Assembly (NCBI GenBank): GCA_037349105.1
Contig: JAYJMM010000118.1
Location: 2,603,501 to 2,667,500 of the forward strand
Direction of reading: 5' to 3'
Length of the DNA: 64,000 bases
DNA from: Limnomonas spitsbergensis
Lineage: Eukaryota > Chlorophyta > Chlorophyceae > Chlamydomonadales
In this document: positions 62,201 through 64,000 of the stretch, in pieces
How the letters are laid out: each line of letters begins with the position of its first letter
How positions within the stretch are numbered: position 1 is the stretch's first letter
Position numbers and translations under genes: made by a program
The notes under the pieces: model-generated
Seen by the model: the letters and a program-made list of their open reading frames with translations, nothing else
Told to the model about the DNA's origin: nothing
The model's database searches: none

Positions 62201-64000
62201 GGGGCGTTGTTGCTGAAGGCGCCGCTGCTGGTGCGCCATTAGGTGCAGGTGGCGGCAGGGGCGTTGTTGCTGAAGGTGCCGCTGCTGGTGGGCCATTAGG
62301 TGCAGGTGGCGGCAGGGGCGTTGTTGCTGAAGGTGCCGCTGCTGGTGGGCCATTAGGTGCAGGTGGCGGCAGGGGCATTGTTGCTGAAGGTGCCGTTACT
62401 GGTGGGCCATTAGGTGCAGGTGGCGGCAGGGCTGTTGCTGCTGAAGGTGCCGCTGCTGGTGGGCCATTAGGTGCAGGTGGCGGCAGGGGCGTTGATGCTG
62501 AAGGTGCCGCTGCTGGTGGGCCATTAGGTGCAGGTTGCGGCAAGGGCGTTGTTGCTGAAGGTGCCGCTGCCGGTGGGCCATTAGGTGCAGGTGGCGGCAG
62601 GGGCGTTGTTGCTGAAGGCGACGCAGCTGGTGGGCCATTAGGTGCAGGTGGCGGCAGGGGCGTTGTTGCTGAAGGTGCCGCTCCTGGTGCGCCATTAGGT
62701 GCAGGTGGCGGCAGGGGCGTTGTTGCTGAAGGCGCCGCTGCTGGTGGGCCATTAGGTGCAGGTGGCGGCAGGGGCGTTGTTGCTGAAGGTGCCGCTGCTG
62801 GTGGGCCATTAGGTGCAGGTGGCGGCAGGGGCGTTGTTGCTGAAGGTGCCGCTGCTGGTGGGCCATTAGGTGCAGGTGGCGGCAGGGGCGTTGTTGCTGA
62901 AGGTGCCGCTGCTGGTGGGCCATTAGGTGCAGGTGGCGGCAGGGGCGTTGTTGCTGAAGGTGCCGCTGCTGGTGGGCCATTAGGTGCAGGTGGCGGCAGG
63001 GGCGTTGTTGCTGAAGGCGCCGCTGCTGGTGGGCCATTAGGTGCAGGTGGCGGCAGGGGCGTTGTTGCTGAAGGTGCCGCTGCTGGTGGGCCATTAGGTG
63101 CAGGTGGCGGCAGGGGCGTTGTTGCTGAAGGTGCCGCTGCTGGTGGGCCATTAGGTGCAGGTGGCGGCAGGGGCGTTGTTGCTGAAGGTGCCGCTGCTGG
63201 TGGGCCATTAGGTGCAGGTGGCGGCAGGGGCGTTGTTGCTGAAGGCGCCGCTGCTGGTGCGCCATTAGGTGCAGGTGGCGGCAGGGGCATTGTTGCTGAA
63301 GGTGCCGCTGCTGGTGGGCCATTAGGTGCAGGTGGCGGCAGGGGCGTTGTTGCTGAAGGTGCCGCTGCTGGTGGGCCATTAGGTGCAGGTGGCGGCAGGG
63401 GCGTTGTTGCTGAAGGTGCCGCTGCTGGTGGGCCATTAGGTGCAGGTGGCGGCAGGGGCATTGTTGCTGAAGGTGCCGCTGCTGGTGGGCCATTAGGTGC
63501 AGGTGGCGGCAGGGGCGTTGTTGCTGAAGGTGCCGCTGCTGGTGGGCCATTAGGTGCAGGTGGCGGCAGGGCTGTTGCTGCTGAAGGTGCCGCTGCTGGT
63601 GGGCCATTAGGTGCAGGTGGCGGCAGGGGCGTTGTTGCTGAAGGTGCCGCTGCTGGTGGGCCATTAGGTGCAGGTGGCGGCAGGGGCGTTGTTGCTGAAG
63701 GCGCCGCTGCTGGTGCGCCATTAGGTGCAGGTGGCGGCAGGGGCGTTGTTGCTGAAGGTGCCGCTGCTGGTGGGCCATTAGGTGCAGGTGGCGGCAGGGG
63801 CGTTGTTGCTGAAGGTGCCGCTGCTGGTGGGCCATTAGGTGCAGGTGGCGGCAGGGGCATTGTTGCTGAAGGTGCCGTTACTGGTGGGCCATTAGGTGCA
63901 GGTGGCGGCAGGGCTGTTGCTGCTGAAGGTGCCGCTGCTGGTGGGCCATTAGGTGCAGGTGGCGGCAGGGGCGTTGTTGCTGAAGGTGCCGCTGCTGGTG
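41205..64000 (-). CDS. Tentative giant Pro/Ala/Thr-rich repeat protein, partial (5' end outside window)
   Basis: The minus frame is open from the window edge to a stop at 41205. It encodes PLPPPAPNGPPAAAPSATT (19 residues) about 398 times in a row. Recurrent variants keep the composition: P to A, S, T or Q; T to A, M or S; A to G, V or T; N to D. No signal peptide, membrane segment or folded domain lies within the window. Such Pro/Ala/Ser/Thr repeats resemble hydroxyproline-rich wall glycoproteins of green algae or mucin-like linkers, but that is inference. Only one codon per unit (TCA) could become a stop by one change, so openness is weak evidence. A +1 indel near 41,236 ends the frame. It may equally be non-coding satellite DNA. 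Confidence 0.3.
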   Translation of the reverse strand, partial: PAAAPSATTPLPPPAPNGPPAAAPSAATALPPPAPNGPPVTAPSATMPLPPPAPNGPPAAAPSATTPLPPPAPNGPPAAAPSATTPLPPPAPNGAPAAAPSATTPLPPPAPNGPPAAAPSATTPLPPPAPNGPPAAAPSAATALPPPAPNGPPAAAPSATTPLPPPAPNGPPAAAPSATMPLPPPAPNGPPAAAPSATTPLPPPAPNGPPAAAPSATTPLPPPAPNGPPAAAPSATMPLPPPAPNGAPAAAPSATTPLPPPAPNGPPAAAPSATTPLPPPAPNGPPAAAPSATTPLPPPAPNGPPAAAPSATTPLPPPAPNGPPAAAPSATTPLPPPAPNGPPAAAPSATTPLPPPAPNGPPAAAPSATTPLPPPAPNGPPAAAPSATTPLPPPAPNGPPAAAPSATTPLPPPAPNGPPAAAPSATTPLPPPAPNGAPGAAPSATTPLPPPAPNGPPAASPSATTPLPPPAPNGPPAAAPSATTPLPQPAPNGPPAAAPSASTPLPPPAPNGPPAAAPSAATALPPPAPNGPPVTAPSATMPLPPPAPNGPPAAAPSATTPLPPPAPNGPPAAAPSATTPLPPPAPNGAPAAAPSATTPLPPPAPNGPPAAAPSATTPLPPPAPNGPPAAAPSATTPLPQPAPNGPPAAAPSASTPLPPPAPNGPPAAAPSAATALPPPAPNGPPVTAPSATMPLPPPAPNGPPAAAPSATTPLPPPAPNGPPAAAPSATTPLPPPAPNGAPAAAPSATTPLPPPAPNGAPAAAPSATTPLPPPAPNGPPAAAPSATTPLPPPAPNGPPAAAPSATTPLPPPAPNGPPAAAPSATTPLPPPAPNGPPAAAPSATTPLPPPAPNGAPGAAPSATTPLPPPAPNGPPAAAPSAATALPPPAPNGPPAAAPSATTPLPPPAPNGPPAAAPSAATALPPPAPNGPPAAAPSAATALPPPAPNGPPAAAPSATTPLPPPAPNGAPAAAPSATTPLPPPAPNGPPAAAPSATTPLPPPAPNGPPAAAPSATTPLPPPAPNGAPAAAPSATTPLPPPAPDGPPAAAPSATTPLPPPAPNGPPAASPSATTPLPPPAPNGPPAAAPSATTPLPQPAPNGPPAAAPSATTPLPPPAPNGPPAAAPSAATALPPPAPNGPPVTAPSATMPLPPPAPNGPPAAAPSATTPLPPPAPNGPPAAAPSATTPLPPPAPNGAPAAAPSATTPLPPPAPNGPPAAAPSATTPLPPPAPYGPPAAAPSAATALPPPAPNGPPAAAPSATTPLPPPAPNGPPAAAPSATMPLPPPAPNGPPAAAPSATTPLPPPAPNGPPAAAPSATTPLPPPAPNGPPAAAPSATTPLPPPAPNGAPAAAPSATTPLPPPAPNGPPAAAPSATTPLPPPAPNGPPAAAPSAATALPPPAPNGPPAAAPSATTPLPPPAPNGPPAAAPSATTPLPPPAPNGPPAAAPSATTPLPPPAPNGPPAAAPSATTPLPPPAPNGAPGAAPSATTPLPPPAPNGPPAAAPSAATALPPPAPNGPPAAAPSAATALPPPAPNGPPAAAPSATTPLPPPAPNGAPAAAPSATTPLPPPAPNGPPAAAPSATTPLPPPAPNGPPAAAPSATTTLPPPAPNGAPAAAPSATTPLPPPAPDGPPAAAPSATTPLPPPAPNGPPAASPSATTPLPPPAPNGPPAAAPSATTPLPQPAPNGPPAAAPSATTPLPPPAPNGPPAAAPSAATALPPPAPNGPPVTAPSATMPLPPPAPNGPPAAAPSATTPLPPPAPNGPPAAAPSATTPLPPPAPNGAPAAAPSATTPLPPPAPNGPPAAAPSATTPLPPPAPNGPPAAAPSAATALPPPAPNGPPAAAPSATTPLPPPAPNGPPAAAPSATMPLPPPAPNGPPAAAPSATTPLPPPAPNGPPAAAPSATTPLPPPAPNGPPAAAPSATMPLPPPAPNGAPAAAPSATTPLPPPAPNGPPAAAPSATTPLPPPAPNGPPAAAPSATTPLPPPAPNGPPAAAPSATTPLPPPAPNGPPAAAPSATTPLPPPAPNGPPAAAPSATTPLPPPAPNGPPAAAPSAATALPPPAPNGPPAAAPSAATALPPPAPNGPPAAAPSATTPLPPPAPNGPPAAAPSATTPLPPPAPNGAPAAAPSATTPLPPPAPDGPPAAAPSATTPLPPPAPNGPPAAAPSATTPLPPPAPNGPPAAAPSATTPLPPPAPNGPPAAAPSASTPLPPPAPNGPPAAAPSAATALPPPAPNGPPVTAPSATMPLPPPAPNGPPAAAPSATTPLPPPAPNGPPAAAPSATTPLPPPAPNGAPAAAPSATTPLPPPAPDGPPAAAPSATTPLPPPAPNGPPAAAPSAATALPPPAPNGPPAAAPSATTPLPPPAPNGAPAAAPSATTPLPPPAPNGPPAAAPSATTPLPPPAPNGPPAAAPSATTPLPPPAPNGPPAAAPSATTPLPPPAPNGPPAAAPSATTPLPPPAPNGAPGAAPSATTPLPPPAPNGPPAAAPSATTSLPPPAPNGPPAAAPSATTPLPPPAPNGPPAAAPSATMPLPPPAPNGPPAAAPSATTPLLPTAPNGPPAAAPSAKTPLPPPAPNGAPAAAPSASTPLPPPAPNGPPAAAPSATMPLPPPAPNGPPAAAPSATTPLPPPAPNGPPAAAPSATTPLPPPAPNGPPAAAPSATTPLPPPAPNGPPAAAPSASTPLPPPAPNGPPAAAPSATMPLPPPAPNGPPAAAPSASMPLPPPAPNGPPAAAPSATTPLPPPAPNGPPAAAPSATTPLPPPAPNGPPAAAPSATTPLPPPAPNGPPAAAPSAATPLPPPAPNGPPAAAPSATMPLPPPAPNGPPAAAPSATTPLPPPAPNGPPAAAPSATTPLPPPAPNGPPAAAPSAATPLPPPAPNGPPAAAPSATTPLPPPAPNGPPAAAPSATTPLPPSAPNGAPAAAPSASTPLPPPAPNGPPAAAPSATTPLPPPAPNGPPAAAPSATMPLPPPAPDGPPAAAPSATTPLPPPAPNGPPAAAPSATTPLPPPAPNGPPAAAPSATTPLPQPAPNGPPAAAPSATTPLPPPAPNGPPAAAPSATTPLPPPAPNGPPAAAPSATTPLPPPAPNGPPAAAPSAATPLPPPAPNGPPAAAPSATMPLPPPAPNGPPAAAPSATTPLPPPAPNGPPAAAPSASTPLPPPAPNGPPAAAPSATMPLPPPAPNGPPAAAPSASMPLPPPAPNGPPAAAPSATTPLPPPAPNGPPAAAPSATTPLPPPAPNGPPAAAPSATTPLPPPAPNGPPAAAPSAATPLPPPAPNGPPAAAPSATMPLPPPAPNGPPAAAPSATTPLPPPAPNGPPAAAPSATTPLPPPAPNGPPAAAPSATTPLPPPAPNGPPAAAPSATTPLPPPAPNGPPAAAPSATTPLPPPAPNGPPAAAPSATTPLPPPAPNGAPGAAPSAATPLPPPAPNGPPAAAPSATTSLPPPAPNGPPAAAPSATTPLPPPAPNGPPAAAPSATMPLPPPAPNGPPAAAPSATTPLLPTAPNGPPAAAPSAKTPLPPPAPNGAPAAAPSASTPLPPPAPNGPPAAAPSATMPLPPPAPNGPPAAAPSATTPLPPPAPNGPPAAAPSATTPLPPPAPNGPPAAAPSATTPLPPPAPNGPPAAAPSASTPLPPPAPNGPPAAAPSATMPLPPPAPNGPPAAAPSASMPLPPPAPNGPPAAAPSATTPLPPPAPNGPPAAAPSATTPLPPPAPNGPPAAAPSATTPLPPPAPNGPPAAAPSAATPLPPPAPNGPPAAAPSATMPLPPPAPNGPPAAAPSATTPLPPPAPNGPPAAAPSATTPLPPPAPNGPPAAAPSAATPLPPPAPNGPPAAAPSATTPLPPPAPNGPPAAAPSATTPLPPSAPNGAPAAAPSASTPLPPPAPNGPPAAAPSATTPLPPPAPNGPPAAAPSATMPLPPPAPDGPPAAAPSATTPLPPPAPNGPPAAAPSATTPLPPPAPNGPPAAAPSATTPLPPPAPNGPPAAAPSATTPLPPPAPNGPPAAAPSATTPLPPPAPNGPPAAAPSATTPLPPPAPNGPPAAAPSAATPLPPPAPNGPPAAAPSATMPLPPPAPNGPPAAAPSATTPLPPPAPNGPPAAAPSAATPLPPPAPNGPPAAAPSATMPLPPPAPNGPPAAAPSASMPLPPPAPNGPPAAAPSATTPLPPPAPNGPPAAAPSATTPLPPPAPNGPPAAAPSATTPLPPPAPNGPPAAAPSAATPLPPPAPNGPPAAAPSATMPLPPPAPNGPPAAAPSATTPLPPPAPNGPPAAAPSATTPLPPPAPNGPPAAAPSAATPLPPPAPNGPPAAAPSATTPLPPPAPNGPPAAAPSATTPLPPSAPNGAPAAAPSASTPLPPPAPNGPPAAAPSATTPLPPPAPNGPPAAAPSATMPLPPPAPDGPPAAAPSATTPLPPPAPNGPPAAAPSATTPLPPPAPNGPPAAAPSATTPLPQPAPNGPPAAAPSASTPLPPPAPNGPPAAAPSAATALPPPAPNGPPAAAPSATMPLPPPAPNGPPAAAPSATTPLPPPAPNGPPAAAPSAATALPPPAPNGPPVTAPSATTPLPPPAPNGPPAAAPSATTPLPPPAPNGPPAAAPSATTPLPPPAPNGAPAAAPSATTPLPPPAPNGPPAAAPSATMPLPPPAPNGPPAASPSATTPLPPPAPNGPPAAAPSATTPLPPPAPDGPPAAAPSAATPLPPPAPNGPPAAAPSATTPLPPPAPNGPPAAAPSATTPLPPPAPNGSPAAAPSATMPLPPPAPNGPPAAAPSATTPLPPPAPNGPPAAAPSATTPLPPPAPNGPPAAAPSATTPLPPPAPNGPPAAAPSATTPLPPPAPNGPPAAAPSAATALPPPAPNGPPAAAPSATTPLPPPAPNGPPAAAPSATTPLPPPAPNGPPAAAPSATMPLPPPAPNGPPAAAPSAATALPPPAPNGPPAAAPSATTSLPPPAPNGPPAAAPSATMPLPPPAPNGPPAAAPSATTPLPPPAPNGPPAAAPSATTPLPPPAPNGPPVAAPSATTPLPPPAPNGPPAAAPSATSPLPPPAPNGPPAAAPSATTPLPPPAPNGPPAAAPSASTPLPPPAPNGPPAAAPSATTPLPPPAPNGPPAAAPSATTPLPPPAPNGPPAAAPSATTPLPPPAPNGPPAAAPSATTPLPPPAPNGPPAAAPSATTPLPQPAPNGPPAAAPSATTPLPQPAPNGPPAAAPSAATALPPPAPNGPPAAAPSATTPLPPPAPNGAPAAAPSASTPLPPPAPNCPPAAAPSATTPLPPPAPNGPPAAAPSATTALPPPAPNGPPAAAPSATTLLPPPAPNGAPAAAPSASTPLPPPAPNGAPAAAPSATTPLPPPAPNGPPAAAPSATTPLPPPAPNGPPAAAPSATTPLPPPAPNGAPAAAPSATMPLPPPAPNGPPAAAPSATTPLPPPAPNGPPAAAPSATTPLPPPAPNGAPAAAPSATSPLPPPAPNGPPAAAPSATTPLPPPAPNGPPAAAPSATTPLPPPAPNGPPAAAPSATTSLPPSAPNGAPAAAPSATTPLTPPAPNGPPAAAPSATTPLPPPAPNGPPAAAPSATTPLPPPAPNGPPAAAPSATTPLPPPAPNGPPAAAPSATTPLPPPAPNGAPAAAPSATTPLLPPAPNGAPAAAPSATSPLPPPAPNGPPAAAPSATTPQPPPAPNCPPAAAPSATTTLPPPAPNGSPAAAPSATTPLPPPAPNGAPGAAPSATTPLPPPAPNGPPAAAPSATTPLLPPAPNGAPAAAPSATMPLPPPAPNGPPAAAPSATTPQPPPAPNGPPAAAPSATTTLPPPAPNGSPAAAPSATTPLPPPAPNGAPVAAPSATTPLPPPAPNGPPAAAPSATTPLLPPAPNGAPAAAPSATSPLPPPAPNGPPAAAPSATTPQPPPAPNCPPAAAPSATTTLPPPAPNGSPAAAPSATTPLPPPAPNGAPGAAPSATTPLPPPAPNDPPAAAPSATTPLPPPAPNGPPAAAPSATTTLPPPAPNGSPAAAPSTTSPLPPPAPNGPPAAAPSATSPQPPPAPNGPPAAAPSATTAQPPPAPNGAPAAAPSATTPLPPPAPNGPPAAAPSATTPLPPPAPNGPPAAAPSATTPLPPPAPNGPPAAAPSATTPLPPPAPNGPPAAAPSATTPLPPPAPNGPPAAAPSATTPLPPPAPNGPPAAAPSATTTLPPPAPNGAPAAVPSATTALPPPAPNGSPAAAPSATTALPPPAPNGPPASAPSATTALPPPAPNGPPAAAPSATTPQPPPAPNGPPAAAPSATTPLPPPAPNGAPAAAPSATTPLPPPAPNGPPAAAPSATTPLPPPAPNGPPAAAPSATTPLPPPAPNGPPAAAPSATSPLPPPAPNGPPAAAPSATTPLPPPAPNGPPAAAPSATTPLPPPAPNGSPAAAPSASTPLPPPAPNGPPAAAPSATTTLPPPAPNGSPAAAPSATTSLPPSAPNGSPAAAPSATTTLPPPAPNGPPAGAPSATTPLPPPAPNGAPAAAPSATTTLPPPAPNGAPAAAPSATTPLPLPAPNGPPAAAPSATTPLPPPAPNGPPAAAPSATTPLPPPAPNGPPAAAPSATTPLPPPAPNGPPAAAPSATTPLPPPAPNGAPAAAPSATTPLLPPAPNGPPAAAPSATSPLPPPAPNGPPAAAPSATTPQPPPAPNCPPAAAPSATTTLPPPAPNGSPAAAPSATTPLPPPAPNGAPGAAPSATTPLPPPAPNGPPAAAPAATTPLPPPAPNGPPAAAPSATTTLPPPAPNGAPAAAPSATTPLPPPAPNGPSAAAPSATTPLPPPAPNGPPAAAPSATTPLPPPAPNGPPAAAPSATTPLPPPAPNGPPAAAPSATTTLPPPAPNGAPAAVPSATTALPPPAPNGSPAAAPLATTALPPPAPNGPPAAAPSATTALPPPAPNGPPAAAPSATTPQPPPAPNGPPAAAPSATTTLPPSAPNGAPGAAPSATTPLPPPAPNGPPAAAPSATTPLPPPAPNGPPAAAPAATTPLPPPAPNGPPAAKPSATMPLPPPAPNGPPAAAPSATTTLPPPAPNGAPAAAPSATTPLPPPAPNGPPAAAPSATMPLPPPAPNGPPAAAPSATTPLPPPAPNGPPAAAPSATTTLPPPAPNGAPAAVPSATTALPPPAPNGSPAAAPLATTALPPPAPNGPPAAAPSATTALPPPAPNGPPAAAPSATTPQPPPAPNGPPAAAPSATTPLPPPAPNGPPAAAPSATTPLPPPAPNGPPAAAPSATTALPPPAPNGPPASAPSATSPQPPPAPNGPPAAAPSATTPQPPPAPNGPPAAAPSATTPLPPPAPNGPPAAAPSATTPLPPPAPNGPPAAAPSATSTLPPPAPNGPPAAAPSATTPLPPPAPNGPPAAAPSATTPLPPPAPNGPPAAAPSATTPLPPPAPNGPPAAAPSATTTLPPPAPNGAPAAAPSATTALPPPAPNGSPAAAPSATTALPPPAPNGPPAAAPSATTALPPPAPNGPPAAAPSATTPQPPPAPNGPPAAAPSATTPLPPSAPNGAPGAAPSATTPLPPPAPNGPPAAAPSATTPLPPPAPNGPPAAAPAATTPLPPPAPNGPPAATPFSNNAPAPTCT
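51100..56600. repeat. Tandem duplication of a 50-unit (2,850-bp) block inside the 57-bp array
   Basis: Rare variants recur at exactly 2,850-base spacing: TGCGGGTGGG (51,682 and 54,532; 52,423 and 55,273), GTTTTTGCGG (about 53,428 and 56,278) and the CTCCTGGTGCGCC unit (about 53,732 and 56,582). The landmark at 50,998 has no partner at 53,848, so the duplication starts right of about 51.0 kb. Confidence 0.85.

Larger units (their letters stand above)
38075..64000. repeat. 57-bp megasatellite, 452 complete units and running off the window
   Basis: The unit on plus is GGTGCAGGTGGCGGCAGGGG, CGTTGTTGCTGAAGGTGCC, GCTGCTGGTGGGCCATTA. The landmark GGTG after CCATTA lies at 38187 and 63952. That distance, 25,765, is 452 x 57 plus 1, which equals the net of three single-base indels I can see: a deletion at about 38,199, an insertion at about 38,660 and an insertion at about 41,236. 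Diverged units lead in from about 38,075. Variation is by substitution at recurrent sites. The left third is more varied and the right two thirds more uniform. It is open in three of six frames; see the tentative minus-strand CDS. Confidence 0.97.

Noticed and set aside
38053..63835. Minus-strand His/Gln/Arg-rich frames (MAHQQRHLQQQRPCRHLHL)
   Set aside because: They are broken at every GTTACTGG or GCTACTGG variant, and their ATG is part of the repeat unit. They are a second-frame shadow.

Overview
This window looks like nuclear DNA of a eukaryote, most likely a chlorophyte green alga of the Chlamydomonadales type. The reasons are spliced genes with GT-AG introns whose codon phases join perfectly, LINE-type (non-LTR) retrotransposon remains, a plant HDA9-like histone deacetylase relic, a possible TGTAA polyadenylation signal, and an extraordinary load of minisatellites. 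The lineage call is inference; no rRNA, tRNA or organelle marker was seen.

Layout. 1-13 kb is gene-poor. It holds LINE 3' fragments in both orientations (3.3-4.7, 9.5-11.2 and 12.7-13.2 kb) and several unrelated tandem arrays (1.8, 5.4-7.0, 7.0-8.4 and 9.0-9.5 kb). 13.2-18.1 kb is a gene cluster. It has an intact three-exon gene on the minus strand for a 175-residue HAD-fold protein of the 'Swiss Army Knife' type, a divergently placed dead class I histone deacetylase gene, and a damaged RING-H2 finger gene. 21.0-27.3 kb is almost entirely tandem repeats (70-bp units, 51-bp units, 615 bp of pure GAAA) and long inverted repeats. 29.1-35.7 kb is a five-exon protein kinase gene (659 residues as modelled). 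A TIR-bounded transposon-like element sits in its first intron, an 86-bp minisatellite in its fourth intron, and a 39-residue repeat forms its C-terminus. 36-38 kb is intergenic with a LINE tail. From 38.1 kb to the window end lies one array of a 57-bp unit, 452 complete copies and still running at the right edge.

What the parts say together. Two genes are convincingly intact (the HAD protein and the kinase). The deacetylase is dead by several independent lesions, and the RING gene carries a nonsense codon plus a lost zinc ligand. The 57-bp array is open in three of six frames because 57 is divisible by three. In the minus frame it would encode a proline/alanine/threonine-rich 19-residue repeat without a stop for about 22.7 kb. 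Whether that is a giant wall- or mucin-like protein or a non-coding megasatellite cannot be settled from sequence alone.

Limits. Everything was read by eye. Exon borders were set by splice sites plus reading phase and recalled family motifs; array borders are approximate to a few tens of bases.
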